64,000 nt of DNA from Saprospiraceae bacterium (GCA_019638385.1 JAHBTW010000005.1:186001-250000), one strand, 5' to 3'. Counted from the stretch's first letter, positions 49,591-59,964 are shown. Translations and numbers: made by a program. The notes: generated by a model not told the origin, from the letters alone.

Positions 49591-50211
49591 TTATTTGCTA
49601 AACCTGTCCTTATCCCAATTTTCCGGGTTGGATTCTATGTAATTGTTGATGCGTTGATATTCAGCATCATTCCGAATGATATGATCGTGGAACCGCACCT
49701 GCCAGGCAAATTCAAACCCCAAACGCCCGGCGTGTTTGGTCACCGCCGATTTGTATGACCCCATAATGGATGAAACGGTGTTTTTGCCGGGGTTTTGGAA
49801 TCGTTGGGCGGCCGGGCCGGGTGGGCCGGGTCGGCCGGGTGGGCCGGGTAGAGACAGGGCATGCCCTGTCTCCTCCGGTGGGGCGGGTGGCGCGTGTAGT
49901 AGAGACAGGGCATGCCCTGTCTCTACGTCGTGACCACCGCCGCCATTCAAAATCAATATCCCGTGTATATGATTGGGCATCACCACAAAAACGCCCAATT
50001 CCACGTTTTTGGCATGGCTCGGAATTTCGTACCACAATATATCTGCAATCACCCCGACATGTGACAAATGCATAACCCCGTTGCGGATCTCACCAAAATA
50101 ATGTTTTCTCTCCGCCGTACAAATGGTAATGAAATACGCTCCGGGGCTGCCGTAATCCCACCATGCTGCACGAGCGGATTCGACGCGGTATTTATTCAGG
50201 TATTTAGCCAT
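49591..50211 (-). CDS. REP-associated tyrosine transposase (RAYT) with embedded palindromes
   Basis: From ATG 50211, which matches the usual MxKYxNKYR start, the 206-residue protein belongs to the HUH/Y1 family (PF01797-type): AYFITICTAERKHYFGEI, NVELGVFVVMPNHIHGILIL (the HxH metal site) and a C-terminal SSIMGSYKSAVTKHAG with a candidate nucleophile Tyr. It also has the family-typical end FHDHIIRNDAEYQRINNYIESNPENW. Between these, residues about 93-135 are an insert of Pro/Gly-rich sequence with two ETGHALSL copies, produced by two palindromic DNA elements in frame. The gene is still open. It probably mobilises or maintains REP sequences. Confidence 0.85.
   Translation of the reverse strand: MAKYLNKYRVESARAAWWDYGSPGAYFITICTAERKHYFGEIRNGVMHLSHVGVIADILWYEIPSHAKNVELGVFVVMPNHIHGILILNGGGGHDVETGHALSLLHAPPAPPEETGHALSLPGPPGRPGPPGPAAQRFQNPGKNTVSSIMGSYKSAVTKHAGRLGFEFAWQVRFHDHIIRNDAEYQRINNYIESNPENWDKDRFSK
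49851..49872. repeat. REP-like palindrome 1 inside the RAYT gene
   Basis: A 22-bp perfect palindrome starting GAGACAGGGCA and ending with its complement. Its flanks (GTA left, CTC right) are almost those of copy 2. Confidence 0.9.
49899..49926. repeat. REP-like palindrome 2 inside the RAYT gene
   Basis: A 28-bp perfect palindrome, GTAGAGACAGGGCA joined to its complement. The form GTAGAGACnnn..CATG..GTCTCTAC is widespread as a REP-like sequence in Bacteroidota and cyanobacteria. It lies 27 bp from copy 1, between copies of a GGGCCGGGT unit. Confidence 0.9.
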
Positions 50212-50262
50212 GTGAATCATTTTCACAAAAATAGATAATCATCCGCAATCCCCCAAAACCCC

Positions 50263-50270
50263 TACCTTTG
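50263..50270 (+). promoter_or_regulatory. Candidate -7 box of icmF
   Basis: TACCTTTG (TAnnTTTG), about 94 nt before the icmF ATG. A -33 box is not seen. Confidence 0.45.
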
Positions 50271-50363
50271 CCCTGCCATCGCTGTGCCGATCCGAACCTG
50301 CGCGGCGCCAACACAAGCCGCATCGTGCGTGTTTACAAACCAAAATAAAGCCAGATTACCGCC

Positions 50364-53300
50364 ATGGAAAAGACCATAGCATACCAGCCAGCCCACAAAA
50401 TCCGCATCGTCACGGCTGCTTCGCTGTTCGACGGGCACGATGCCGCCATCAACATCATGCGGCGCATCATGCAGTCGAGCGGCGCGGAGATCATTCACCT
50501 CGGCCACAACCGATCGGTGGACGAAATCGTCACTACCGCCATACAGGAAGATGCGCAGGGCATCGCCATCACCTCCTATCAGGGCGGCCACAACGAGTTT
50601 TTCAAATACATGTATGACCTACTGCGCGAGCGCGGCGCGGGCCACATCAAAATATTCGGCGGCGGCGGCGGCACCATCCTGCCTTCTGAAATAGAAGAAC
50701 TGCACCGCTACGGCATCAACCGCATTTACTCCCCCGACGACGGCCGCAGCCTCGGCCTGCAAGGCATGATCAACGACCTGCTGCGCCAGTGCGATTTCGT
50801 GCTCGGCGAACACCTCAACGGCGAACTCAAAAACCTCCAACAATACAACCCGCTTGCCCTCGCCCGGCTCATCACCGCCGTGGAGAACTTCCCCGATGCG
50901 GCGCACGACTGGCTCGAAACGCTCAAAACGGAGGCCGCTACCGCCCACATCCCCGTGCTCGGCATCACCGGCACCGGCGGCGCAGGTAAATCGAGCCTCG
51001 TGGATGAATTGGTGCGGCGCTTCCTCATGGAATTTGAAGAAAAACGCATCGCCGTGCTGTCGGTGGACCCCTCCAAACGCAAAACCGGCGGCGCGCTGCT
51101 CGGCGACCGCATCCGCATGAACACGGCCTCGCACCCCCGCGTGTATATGCGCTCCATGGCCACCCGGCAGTCCAACCTCGCCCTGTCCAAACATGTGCAG
51201 GACGCGCTCTACATCCTCAAAGCCACCGGCTTCGATCTCATCATTTTGGAAACCTCCGGCATCGGCCAATCCGACACCGAGATCGTGGATCACTCCGATG
51301 TGTCGCTGTATGTGATGACGCCCGAATACGGCGCGGCTACGCAGTTGGAAAAAATTGACATGCTTGATTTTGCCGATATCATCGCCATCAATAAATTTGA
51401 TAAACGCGGCGCTCTTGACGCGCTGCGCGACGTAAAAAAGCAATACCAGCGCAATCATCAGCTTTGGGACCGCTCCGCCGATGAAATGCCCGTGTTCGGC
51501 ACCATCGCCTCACAATTCAACGACCCCGGCATGAACGCCCTTTACCTCGGCGTGATGGAAAAACTGGCCGACAGAACCGGCGCCGACCTGCGCTCCAAGC
51601 TCGCGCCCTCGCTCGAAATGAGCGAAAAAATTTACATCATCCCCCCGGCGCGCACCCGCTACCTGTCGGAAATATCCGAAAACAACCGCAGCTACGACCG
51701 CTGGGCCGAACGGCAGGCCGGCATTGCCCGCAAACTGTACGGCATCCGGCAATCCATCGAAGCGGTAGAAGCGCATCCCATTGACAACAAAGCCGAAGTA
51801 CTGGCCGGCTTGCAGGCGGCTTACGCCGAATGGGAAAAGGACTTAGACGGGCACTGCCGCCGCATCATTGAAGCATGGGAGGAGAAAAAGGCCGCTTATG
51901 CCGCCGATGAATATGTGTTTAAAGTGCGCGACCGCGAAATTCGCACCCCGACGTTCAGCACCTCGTTGTCGCATACGCGCATCCCGAGGGTGTCGCTGCC
52001 GCGGTTCAAAGACTGGGGCGAGATACTGCGCTGGGCTTTGCAGGAAAACGTGCCGGGTGAATTTCCCTACACGGCGGGCGTGTTCCCGTTCAAACGCAAG
52101 GAGGAAGATCCCACGCGTATGTTTGCCGGCGAAGGCGGCCCGGAGCGCACCAACCGCCGTTTCCACTATGTGTCGGTGGACATGCCGGCCAACCGCCTCA
52201 GCACTGCCTTCGACTCGGTAACGCTCTACGGCGAAGACCCCGATCACAGGCCCGACATCTACGGCAAGGTGGGCAACTCCGGCGTGAGCGTGTGTTGTCT
52301 GGACGACGCCAAAAAACTCTACTCCGGCTTCGACCTCTGCGACCCGCGCACCTCCGTGTCCATGACCATCAACGGGCCGGCGGCCACCATCTGCGCCTTT
52401 TTTATGAATGCCGCCATTGACCAGCAATGCGAGCGCTATATCCGCGAAAACAAACTGGAGCATTTGGTGGAAACCAAACTCAAAGCCCTGTACGACGATC
52501 GCGGTCGGCCCCGGCCCCGCTATCGCGGCGAACTGCCCACCGGCAACGACGGCCTCGGCCTGTTACTGCTCGGCATCACCGGCGATCAGGTGCTGCCCCG
52601 CGAGGTGTATGAGCAGTGCAAGTCGCGCGCGCTGCAATCGGTGCGCGGCACCGTGCAAGCCGATATTCTCAAAGAAGATCAGGCGCAGAATACCTGTATT
52701 TTCAGTACCGAGTTCTCGCTGCGCCTCATGGGCGACGTACAGCAGTATTTCATCCAAAACAAGGTGCGCAATTTCTACTCCGTGTCCATTTCCGGCTACC
52801 ACATCGCCGAGGCGGGCGCCAATCCCATTTCACAATTGGCCTTCACCCTGGCCAACGGTTTCACTTTCGTGGAATACTACCTCAGCCGGGGCATGTCTAT
52901 TGACGACTTTGCCCCCAATCTCTCTTTCTTTTTTTCCAACGGGGTGGACCCCGAATACGCGGTCATCGGTCGCGTGGCGCGCCGCATCTGGGCGAAAGCC
53001 ATGAAGCACAAGTACGGCGCCAATGAGCGCAGCCAAATGCTCAAATACCACATCCAGACCAGCGGCCGCTCGCTGCACGCACAGGAGATTTCCTTCAACG
53101 ACATCCGCACCACCCTGCAAGCGCTCTACGCCATCTACGACAACTGCAACAGCCTGCATACCAATGCCTACGACGAGGCCATCACCACGCCTACCGAAGA
53201 GAGCGTGCGCCGCGCCATGGCCATACAGATGATTATCAACCACGAACTCGGCATGGCCAAAAATGAAAATCCGCTGCAAGGCGCTTTCATCATTGAGGAA

Positions 53301-53744
53301 CTGACCGAACTGGTGGAAGAAGCCGTGCTCTCCGAATTCGACCGCATCACCGAGCGCGGCGGCGTGCTGGGCGCCATGGAAACCATGTATCAGCGCAGCA
53401 AAATACAGGAGGAAAGCCTCTATTACGAAACCCTCAAACACACCGGCGAATACCCCATCATCGGGGTGAATACCTTCCTCGGCAAAGACGGCTCGCCCAC
53501 CATCCTCCCGCAGGAGGTCATCCGCGCTACCGACGCCGAAAAAGAAGAGCAGATAGAAACCCTGCGCGCACTGCAAGAGGCGCATGAAGCCGTATCGAAA
53601 GACGCTATGCATCGCCTCCAACAAGTCGCCGTGCAAAACGAAAATACGTTTGAAGCGCTCATGGAAGCCGTGAAGTATTGTTCGCTGGGCCAGATCACGC
53701 GGGCGCTGTACGAGGTGGGCGGGCAGTATCGGAGGAATATGTAA
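50364..53744 (+). CDS. icmF: Fused isobutyryl-CoA mutase IcmF
   Basis: The 1126-residue protein has an N-terminal B12-binding domain ([12 protein letters not shown], the DxHxxN-type cobalamin motif with His25; [10 protein letters not shown]), then a MeaB-like G-protein chaperone domain (Walker [11 protein letters not shown] at about residue 202; [38 protein letters not shown]). After a linker of about 100 residues comes the methylmalonyl-CoA-mutase-type TIM-barrel ([54 protein letters not shown]). This three-module order is diagnostic of IcmF, which interconverts isobutyryl-CoA and butyryl-CoA using adenosylcobalamin and GTP. It is close (5 nt) to glpD, likely one transcript. Confidence 0.96.
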   Translation: MEKTIAYQPAHKIRIVTAASLFDGHDAAINIMRRIMQSSGAEIIHLGHNRSVDEIVTTAIQEDAQGIAITSYQGGHNEFFKYMYDLLRERGAGHIKIFGGGGGTILPSEIEELHRYGINRIYSPDDGRSLGLQGMINDLLRQCDFVLGEHLNGELKNLQQYNPLALARLITAVENFPDAAHDWLETLKTEAATAHIPVLGITGTGGAGKSSLVDELVRRFLMEFEEKRIAVLSVDPSKRKTGGALLGDRIRMNTASHPRVYMRSMATRQSNLALSKHVQDALYILKATGFDLIILETSGIGQSDTEIVDHSDVSLYVMTPEYGAATQLEKIDMLDFADIIAINKFDKRGALDALRDVKKQYQRNHQLWDRSADEMPVFGTIASQFNDPGMNALYLGVMEKLADRTGADLRSKLAPSLEMSEKIYIIPPARTRYLSEISENNRSYDRWAERQAGIARKLYGIRQSIEAVEAHPIDNKAEVLAGLQAAYAEWEKDLDGHCRRIIEAWEEKKAAYAADEYVFKVRDREIRTPTFSTSLSHTRIPRVSLPRFKDWGEILRWALQENVPGEFPYTAGVFPFKRKEEDPTRMFAGEGGPERTNRRFHYVSVDMPANRLSTAFDSVTLYGEDPDHRPDIYGKVGNSGVSVCCLDDAKKLYSGFDLCDPRTSVSMTINGPAATICAFFMNAAIDQQCERYIRENKLEHLVETKLKALYDDRGRPRPRYRGELPTGNDGLGLLLLGITGDQVLPREVYEQCKSRALQSVRGTVQADILKEDQAQNTCIFSTEFSLRLMGDVQQYFIQNKVRNFYSVSISGYHIAEAGANPISQLAFTLANGFTFVEYYLSRGMSIDDFAPNLSFFFSNGVDPEYAVIGRVARRIWAKAMKHKYGANERSQMLKYHIQTSGRSLHAQEISFNDIRTTLQALYAIYDNCNSLHTNAYDEAITTPTEESVRRAMAIQMIINHELGMAKNENPLQGAFIIEELTELVEEAVLSEFDRITERGGVLGAMETMYQRSKIQEESLYYETLKHTGEYPIIGVNTFLGKDGSPTILPQEVIRATDAEKEEQIETLRALQEAHEAVSKDAMHRLQQVAVQNENTFEALMEAVKYCSLGQITRALYEVGGQYRRNM

Positions 53745-53749
53745 TCTGA

Positions 53750-55249
53750 ATGAACCGTACCGACCAACTACTTCAAATCCAACACACCCCCCATTGGGAT
53801 ATCGTCATCATCGGCGGCGGAGCGACGGGCCTGGGGGCGGCGTTGGACGCGGCGGCACGGGGCTACAAAACCCTGCTCGTGGAGCGCTCCGACTTCGGCA
53901 AAGGCACTTCGAGCCGCTCCACCAAACTCATTCACGGCGGCGTGCGCTATCTCGAACAAGGCAATATCAAACTCGTGAAAGGCGCCCTTATGGAGCGCTG
54001 GTTTTTCCTGCGCAACGCGCCCGGTCTCACCCGCGCCATTCCGTTCATCCTGCCGGTATATAAGCGTTGGAAGCTGTTTTACTTTTGGATGGGATTGAAA
54101 TTCTACGACCTGCTTTCGGGCCGGCTCAGCATCGGCAAAACCCGCCGCTTGTCGGCAGAAGAGGTGGCGCAGCGCATGCCTTCCATTGACCGCCGCCGGC
54201 TCAAAGGCGGGGTGATGTATTACGACGGCCAATTTGACGACAGCGGCGTATGTATGGCCCTGGCACACACCGCTGCGGCGCAGGGCGCAACGCTGCTCAA
54301 CTACTGCGAGGCACAGTCATTTATTTATGAAAATGAAAAAATAGCCGGCGTCCGGCTCCGCGACCGCCACTCCGGAGCGGAATACGAAGTGCGCGCTGCG
54401 GCGGTCGTCAATGCCACGGGCGTATTTGCCGATGCGCTCCTGAGCGCCGACAACAATGCGCACCAACCCATCGTGCGGCCCTCGCAGGGCATACACATTG
54501 TGGCCGATACTTCCTTTTTCGAGGGCGATCATGCGCTGCTCATTCCGCGCACCACCGACGGACGGGTGCTCTTTGCAGTGCCCTGGATGGGCAAGGTCGT
54601 TATCGGCACCACGGATGTAAACGTGGAGGACATTTCGGAAGAACCGGTTGCGCACGAGGAGGAAATTGATTTTATCATCAACAATTTCAACCGGTATTGC
54701 CGTACCGGCCTGAGCCGCGCCGACATCCGCTCCGTGTTTGCCGGGCTGCGCCCCTTAGTGCGCATGAACGGCATCCAATCCACCGCCAATCTGCTGCGCG
54801 ACCATACCATTATCGTATCTGCATCCGGCCTCATTACCATCACCGGCGGCAAATGGACTACCTACCGCAAAATGGCCAAAGACGCCGTGAACAAAGCCTC
54901 GACCCTCGCCAAACTGCCCTTTCGGAGATGCGTCACCAAAGACCTGCCGCTGCACCGGCCGCAACCGGAGCAAAGCGAACATACCGCCGTGCCGCTCCAC
55001 CCCGCACATCCCTACACCGCCGCCGACGTGATACACGCCGTGCGCCACGAAATGGCGCTGAGCCTCGAAGACGTGCTGGCCCGCCGTATCCGCCTCCTGT
55101 TTTTAGACAGCCAGGCCGCCATAGATGCCGCGCCGCTCGTGGTGGAAATCATGCGTGCAGAATTCGGCCAAACCGATGCCTGGAAAAAACAGGAATTGGA
55201 AAAGTTTTTAGAAATTGCGCAGGCGTATCGGGCGGATAGTAGTCAGTAG
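53750..55249 (+). CDS. glpD: Glycerol-3-phosphate dehydrogenase, FAD-dependent
   Basis: This 499-residue protein has the FAD-binding GXGXXG motif at the start (DIVIIGGGATGLGAALDAAARGYKTLLVE, residues about 18-46), GTSSRSTKLIHGGVRYLEQ, the FAD-oxidoreductase core, and a GlpD C-terminal domain (ITGGKWTTYRKMAKDAVNKAS). It oxidises glycerol 3-phosphate to dihydroxyacetone phosphate at the inner membrane. It starts 5 nt after icmF and is followed by a glycerol channel gene, which fits glycerol use. Confidence 0.96.
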   Translation: MNRTDQLLQIQHTPHWDIVIIGGGATGLGAALDAAARGYKTLLVERSDFGKGTSSRSTKLIHGGVRYLEQGNIKLVKGALMERWFFLRNAPGLTRAIPFILPVYKRWKLFYFWMGLKFYDLLSGRLSIGKTRRLSAEEVAQRMPSIDRRRLKGGVMYYDGQFDDSGVCMALAHTAAAQGATLLNYCEAQSFIYENEKIAGVRLRDRHSGAEYEVRAAAVVNATGVFADALLSADNNAHQPIVRPSQGIHIVADTSFFEGDHALLIPRTTDGRVLFAVPWMGKVVIGTTDVNVEDISEEPVAHEEEIDFIINNFNRYCRTGLSRADIRSVFAGLRPLVRMNGIQSTANLLRDHTIIVSASGLITITGGKWTTYRKMAKDAVNKASTLAKLPFRRCVTKDLPLHRPQPEQSEHTAVPLHPAHPYTAADVIHAVRHEMALSLEDVLARRIRLLFLDSQAAIDAAPLVVEIMRAEFGQTDAWKKQELEKFLEIAQAYRADSSQ

Positions 55250-55331
55250 GCAGTTAGCGGGTCAGTCCCTCATACCGCCCACTGCAAATTACAGCCCTGT
55301 ACCGATTGAATAGTACCCTAACAGATTAACC

Positions 55332-56036
55332 ATGACACCATTCATCAGCGAACTCATCGGCACGGCCATTCTGATTTTATTCGGCAACGGCGTGGTGGCC
55401 AACGTACTGCTCAAACACTCTAAAGGCGCCGGCGGCGGCTGGATCGTCATCACCTTCGGCTGGGCCATGGGCGTATTTGTGGCGGTTTTTGTAGCCGCCG
55501 AAGGCAGCGGAGCGCACATCAATCCGGCAGTGACGGTGGCCCTGGCGTTGCTCGGCAAGTTCCCCTGGGCCAGTGTACCGGTGTATGTGGCCGCACAATT
55601 GCTCGGCGCCATGCTCGGCTCGCTGCTCGTTTGGTTGTCTTACAAAAAACATTACGACGCCACCGAAGACCCCGGCCTCCTACAGGCCACTTTTTGCACG
55701 GCGCCGGCCATCCCGCACCGCTTTTACAATTTCCTCACCGAGGTCATCGGCACGTTTGTGCTCGTATTTGCGGTGCTGTACATTGCCGCGCCCAGCGCGA
55801 GCCTCGGCGCATTGGACGCCCTGCCGGTAGCATTGCTCGTGCTGGCGCTGGGTCTCAGTCTCGGCGGCCCCACGGGGTACGCCATCAATCCGGCGAGAGA
55901 CCTGGGGCCGCGCATCCTGCACGCATTGCTCCCCATTCCGCACAAAGGCAGCAGCGGCTGGAAATACAGTTGGACGCCCATCGCGGGGCCGTTGGCGGGT
56001 TGTGCGCTGGCAGCGGCGGCTTATAGCGTATTGTAA
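55332..56036 (+). CDS. glpF: Glycerol uptake facilitator (MIP/aquaporin family)
   Basis: The 234-residue protein has six membrane helices and the two NPA half-helices: GAHINPAVTVALAL and GYAINPARDLGPR. The Asp after the second NPAR (NPARDLGPR) is a hallmark of glycerol-conducting aquaglyceroporins versus water channels. It facilitates diffusion of glycerol across the inner membrane. It is downstream of glpD (82 nt), so a glycerol operon icmF-glpD-glpF is likely. No glycerol kinase gene is in the window. Confidence 0.94.
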   Translation: MTPFISELIGTAILILFGNGVVANVLLKHSKGAGGGWIVITFGWAMGVFVAVFVAAEGSGAHINPAVTVALALLGKFPWASVPVYVAAQLLGAMLGSLLVWLSYKKHYDATEDPGLLQATFCTAPAIPHRFYNFLTEVIGTFVLVFAVLYIAAPSASLGALDALPVALLVLALGLSLGGPTGYAINPARDLGPRILHALLPIPHKGSSGWKYSWTPIAGPLAGCALAAAAYSVL

Positions 56037-56041
56037 ACGCG

Positions 56042-57289
56042 TTACAACAAAAACCGCAACAAATCACTGTTGCCGTTGAGGTAATCAAAACTGAAATGGC
56101 AGCGACGCATGCTCTCCCGCAGGCGTTCCAACTGGCCGGTTTGTTTGAACTCAATGCCCACTAAAGCCGGACCGGCTTCGCGGTAGTTTTTGCGCATGTA
56201 TTCGAAGTGTACGATATCGTCGTCGGGGCCGAGTACTTCCACCACGAACTCGCGCAATGCACCCGGCCGTTGCGGAAAACTGATGATGAAGTAGTGTTTG
56301 AGGCCCTCGTACTGGAGCGAGCGCTCTTTGATTTCGGGCATGCGATCAATGTCGTTGTTGCCGCCGGAGAGCACGCACACCACGTTTTTGCCGGCAATCC
56401 GGTCGGCGTATTGCTCCAGTGCGGCGATGCCGAGCGCACCCGCCGGTTCGGCCACGACGGCATCTTCGGCATAGAGTTTCAGAATGGTGGAGCACACCAG
56501 CCCCTCATGTACCAATACCAGATCGTCAAGTACTTCGCGGCAATGCGCGAACGTGAGATCACCGGCGCGCTTCACGGCGGCCCCGTCCACAAAGCGGTCT
56601 ATTTGTTCCAATGTCACCGGTTTACCGGCGCGCAATGCCTCGTACATAGCGGGCGCGCCCTGCGGCTCTACGCCTACAATGGTCGTTTTGGGTGAAAAGG
56701 TTTTGAAATACGCACCCATTCCGGCGCTGAGTCCGCCGCCGCCCACCGGCACGAAGAGGAAGTCCACCTGCGGCAGATCGTCCAATATTTCAAGTGCTAC
56801 GGTTCCCTGCCCTTCAATGATCCGAGGGTGGTCAAAAGGAGGGATGAAGATCATGTTGTTTTGGGCAGCAAAGACCTGTGCTGCTTCTGAGCAACTGTCG
56901 TAGGTATCGCCGGCCAGACGTATTTCAATGCTGTTTTCACCAAACATCCGGGTTTGTGAAATCTTCTGCCTCGGCGTGATCACGGGCATGAATACCATGC
57001 CGTTGAGACCCAGTTGCCGGCACGACCAGGCGAAGCCCTGTGCGTGATTGCCCGCACTGGCACACACCACACCCCGCTGCATCTCCTCCGCAGAGAGACT
57101 GCTCATCAGGTTGTAGGCGCCGCGCAACTTGTAAGAGCGCACCACTTGCAGGTCTTCCCGTTTGAGGAATACAGTACACCCGTAGCGTAGGGAAAGCCCC
57201 TCGTGCCGCACCAGCGGCGTGCGGCGCACGACTCCTTGAAGGCGGCGAGCCGCTTCGTGAATGGCATGGGCGGTTGTGAGTGTGGTCAT
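56042..57289 (-). CDS. ilvA: Threonine ammonia-lyase (dehydratase)
   Basis: From ATG 57289 the 415-residue protein has the PLP lysine in RSYKLRGAYN (Lys54), CASAGNHAQGFAWSC, VGGGGLSAGM, and a C-terminal ACT-like regulatory domain (about 325-415: HYFIISFPQRPGALREFVVEVLG). IlvA makes 2-oxobutanoate for isoleucine and is feedback inhibited through the ACT domain. It is the last gene of the leucine operon on the minus strand, converging on glpF with 5 nt between the genes. Single ACT-like form, as usual in this phylum. Confidence 0.95.
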   Translation of the reverse strand: MTTLTTAHAIHEAARRLQGVVRRTPLVRHEGLSLRYGCTVFLKREDLQVVRSYKLRGAYNLMSSLSAEEMQRGVVCASAGNHAQGFAWSCRQLGLNGMVFMPVITPRQKISQTRMFGENSIEIRLAGDTYDSCSEAAQVFAAQNNMIFIPPFDHPRIIEGQGTVALEILDDLPQVDFLFVPVGGGGLSAGMGAYFKTFSPKTTIVGVEPQGAPAMYEALRAGKPVTLEQIDRFVDGAAVKRAGDLTFAHCREVLDDLVLVHEGLVCSTILKLYAEDAVVAEPAGALGIAALEQYADRIAGKNVVCVLSGGNNDIDRMPEIKERSLQYEGLKHYFIISFPQRPGALREFVVEVLGPDDDIVHFEYMRKNYREAGPALVGIEFKQTGQLERLRESMRRCHFSFDYLNGNSDLLRFLL

Positions 57290-57299
57290 TTTTAAGGTT

Positions 57300-57340
57300 A
57301 AAGTTGGCAAAAGGCAAATAGGCAAAAGGCAAGTTGGCAA
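57300..57340. repeat. GGCAAA-unit repeat
   Basis: AAGTTGGCAAAAGGCAAATAGGCAAAAGGCAAG, the complement-type of the TTTGCC blocks at 25.9 and 57.8 kb, lies just upstream of the ilvA start. Confidence 0.6.
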
Positions 57341-57395
57341 ACGAGCGAAGCGAAATCCCGATGACCACGCCCAAGGCGTGGGGAAGGCGATTCAA

Positions 57396-57759
57396 CTAAT
57401 ACTTTTCAGGGTTTTCCATCATGTGGTTCAACATTCGGCCGACTTCTTCACCTTTCGCGATAAGATCATCCCATGTACCTTGCTCAATGTATTTACAGGC
57501 CAGTGCATAATCGAGCCACACTTGTGTTTCTGTATTCTCCGCATCTGAATCTGAAATTTTATAAACAAATTGAGCCGGGTACCTTCTTTTTCGAAAACCC
57601 TCTACAATATTGGCACACACGGATCTGGATGACCGCCGAATTTGATCTGTCAGCGAATATTTTTCCTCCGGTGGAAATGATTTCGATATTTCAAAAATCT
57701 CCATAGAGCGCAAATGACTTTTTGTACACCGTCATTTCCCGAAATGAACTTGCAGCCAT
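57396..57759 (-). pseudogene. Four-helix bundle (23S rRNA IVS-type) protein gene, frameshifted near its 5' end
   Basis: The start ATG at 57759 encodes MAASSFREMTVYKKSFAL, the classical start of this family. At about 57705 the frame changes: removing one T gives a continuous ...FALMEIFEISKSFPPEEKY. The rest encodes SLTDQIRRSSRSVCANIVEGFRKRRYP, ending in GRMLNHMMENPEKY. Either a decayed gene or a sequencing error. It sits between leuB and ilvA on the operon strand. Family members are thought to be RNA- or DNA-associated, of unclear function. Confidence 0.8.
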
Positions 57760-57784
57760 TGTTTTAAATTAAATCGATGAAAAT

Positions 57785-57865
57785 TAAATACTTGCTAATT
57801 TACCCTTACCAATTTGCCACTTGCCCATTTGCAAATTTGCCTATTTGCCCATTTGCAAATTTGCC
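57785..57865. repeat. TTTGCCCATTTGCAAA-type tandem repeat at the leuB 3' end
   Basis: TTTGCCCATTTGCAAATTTGCC occurs twice, flanked by further TTTGCC, CTTGCCC and TTTACCC units. The leuB reading frame ends inside it (ELANLQMGK), so the C-terminal tail of LeuB is encoded by repeat DNA. Confidence 0.75.
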
Positions 57866-58923
57866 AATTCACCTACAACCGCCTTCCCCACCAAATCCCC
57901 TAACTCCGCGCACCCCACCGTCCGCGCGGCCTTCAAATCGGGCGTACCGATGCCGGATTCGAGTATTTCTTTTACGGCGTTGCGCACGGTGTTTGCTTCT
58001 TCATTGAGTTCAAAATGGTCGAGCAGCATGGCTGCGGAGAGAATGGCGGCTACGGGATTGGCGATATCCTGACCGGCAGCCTGCGGGTAAGAACCGTGTA
58101 TGGGTTCGAAGAGGGCGGTTTTATCGCCGGTGGAAGCGGAAGGCAGCAGCCCCATGGAGCCGGGCAGTACGCTCGCCTCATCAGATAGGATGTCGCCAAA
58201 CATATTTTCGGTGAGAATGACGTCAAAATCGGCGGGCCACTGAATGATTTGCATGGCGGCATTGTCCACATACATCCATTCGAAACGAATGTCGGGAAAT
58301 TCTGTCCGGGCCATTTCGCTCACTACAGCGCGCCACAGCCGGCTCGTGTCTAATACGTTGGCTTTGTCCACGAGGGTGAGCTTGCCCCGGCGGTTGCGGG
58401 CGTACTCAAATGCGAGGCGGGCGATGCGCTCTATTTCTGCGGCGCTGTAGGCGCATACGTCATAGGCATCGGTAGCCGTTCGGTTGCGGTCGCCGAAATA
58501 AATGCCGCCGGTGAGTTCGCGGAAGATGACGAAGTCCACGCCTTCCACTTTTTCGGTTTTGAGCGGGGAGAGGTGCGCCAGCGAGGGATACACCGCTACG
58601 GGACGGATGTTGGCAAAGAGGCCGAGACTTTTGCGCAAGCGCAGGAGGCCCTGTTCGGGGCGCACTTTGGCCGCGGGGTCGTTGTCGAAGCGCGGATGGC
58701 CGATGGCGCCGAACAGGATGGCATCGGCGGCGAGACAGGTTTGCAGCGTGGCTTCCGGCAGCGGGTCGCCGTGCCGGTCAATGGCGATGGCGCCCACATC
58801 AGCAGTTTTATATGTAAAGGTGTGGCCGAAACGCTGCGCTATCGCGTTCAGTACTTTCACCGCTTGTTCGGTTACTTCCGGGCCGATGCCGTCGCCGGGC
58901 AGGAGAGCGATTTTTTTATGCAT
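57841..58923 (-). CDS. leuB: 3-isopropylmalate dehydrogenase
   Basis: This 360-residue protein has the LPGDGIGPEV start, VDKANVLDTSRLWR, VDNAAMQIIQWPADFDVILTENMFGDILSDEASVLPGSMGLLPSA and FEPIHGSYPQAAGQDIANPVAAILSAAMLL, all characteristic of LeuB. It oxidatively decarboxylates 3-isopropylmalate with NAD+ and Mg2+. It is the fourth gene of the leuACDB order. The last few residues (GELANLQMGK) are encoded by the adjacent tandem repeat and are probably not part of the conserved fold. Confidence 0.97.
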   Translation of the reverse strand: MHKKIALLPGDGIGPEVTEQAVKVLNAIAQRFGHTFTYKTADVGAIAIDRHGDPLPEATLQTCLAADAILFGAIGHPRFDNDPAAKVRPEQGLLRLRKSLGLFANIRPVAVYPSLAHLSPLKTEKVEGVDFVIFRELTGGIYFGDRNRTATDAYDVCAYSAAEIERIARLAFEYARNRRGKLTLVDKANVLDTSRLWRAVVSEMARTEFPDIRFEWMYVDNAAMQIIQWPADFDVILTENMFGDILSDEASVLPGSMGLLPSASTGDKTALFEPIHGSYPQAAGQDIANPVAAILSAAMLLDHFELNEEANTVRNAVKEILESGIGTPDLKAARTVGCAELGDLVGKAVVGELANLQMGK

Positions 58924-59016
58924 GGTTGTTGCGGTTTAGAGCAGAGGGCAAAGAGCAGAGGGAGGGCGATACCCTGAGCGCCTGAACCGAGCGGAGTCGA
59001 GGTAAGTCGAAGGGCA

Positions 59017-59607
59017 TCACGGTTGAGCAGCTTGTTCAAAATCCTCAATCTCCTCTTTCATACTCAGCAAGTAATCGATATCGTCGTAGCCGTTGAGCAT
59101 ACACACTTTGCGGAAGGGGTCAATGTCGAATTGCTCCTGCGGCCCGTCGGCGCCGATGCGCACGATTTGCTGTTCGAGGTCCACAGAGAGTACCGTTGTG
59201 GGGTCTTGCGCTACGGCGGTGAAAATTTGATGTAAAAACGCCGGTGATACCTGTAAAGGCAGCAATCCGTTATTGAGCGCGTTGCCGCGAAAAATATCGG
59301 CAAAAAAACTCGACACCACTACCCGAAATCCGTAATCATACAAAGCCCAGGCGGCATGTTCGCGGCTGCTGCCACAACCGAAATTGCGCCCGGCAGCGAG
59401 TACGGCCCCGCCATGCGTCGGGTTATTGAGCACAAAATCCTGTTTGGGGCTGCCGTCGGGGTGAAAGCGCCAATCGCGGAAGAGGTTCTCGCCGAATCCG
59501 TCGCGGGTAGTTGCCTTGAGGAACCGCGCGGGGATGATTTGATCGGTGTCCACGTCTTCATTGGGAAGCGGGACGATGGTGGAAGTCAGTTGGGTGAATT
59601 TTTGCAT
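59017..59607 (-). CDS. leuD: 3-isopropylmalate dehydratase small subunit
   Basis: The 196-residue protein shows [33 protein letters not shown] and [43 protein letters not shown], the LeuD swivel-domain signature. With LeuC it isomerises 2-isopropylmalate. Its ATG (59607) directly abuts the stop of a truncated four-helix-bundle ORF. Length is normal. Confidence 0.97.
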   Translation of the reverse strand: MQKFTQLTSTIVPLPNEDVDTDQIIPARFLKATTRDGFGENLFRDWRFHPDGSPKQDFVLNNPTHGGAVLAAGRNFGCGSSREHAAWALYDYGFRVVVSSFFADIFRGNALNNGLLPLQVSPAFLHQIFTAVAQDPTTVLSVDLEQQIVRIGADGPQEQFDIDPFRKVCMLNGYDDIDYLLSMKEEIEDFEQAAQP

Positions 59608-59865
59608 TTATGTTTGACTTTTTACTTCCTGTGCCGAGCCTCTCGCTATGCTCAGGAAATTAGAAAATTCCTTATTGCCCCCACGCCCAAAGCCCTCTGC
59701 AATATTGTCCATGACCGATCCTGCCGCTCTATTGATCTGGTCTTTCAGGCTGAAATCTCGTACAAAGGATCCCTGATTTGAAACCTCCCATACTTGCTTT
59801 GCCAACGCTCTCGCTTTGTTCCAAGCCTCTATGTCTTCAATTTTTTTAAATGCCGGTTTCATCAT
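59608..59865 (-). CDS. Four-helix bundle protein, C-terminally truncated
   Basis: From ATG 59865 the 85-residue product has the helices of the family (FKKIEDIEAWNKARALAKQVWEVS, FSLKDQINRAAGSVMDNIAEGFGRGGNKEFSNFL) but stops after SIARGSAQEVKSQT, some 30 residues before the usual end, which would include a final helix with a conserved LxR/Y motif. Its stop is immediately followed by the leuD ATG. It lies between leuC and leuD, where no such gene is needed, so it is probably an inserted and truncated element. The intact part might still fold. Confidence 0.75.
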   Translation of the reverse strand: MMKPAFKKIEDIEAWNKARALAKQVWEVSNQGSFVRDFSLKDQINRAAGSVMDNIAEGFGRGGNKEFSNFLSIARGSAQEVKSQT

Positions 59866-59964
59866 CTCTGTAGATTTTATTGCCAAACTTATTCCAAATC
59901 GCCAGAAAAACCAAATATCTACAAAGCAACTTACGGCCGAAGCCGCTGATCTGCCAAAGGTAGC

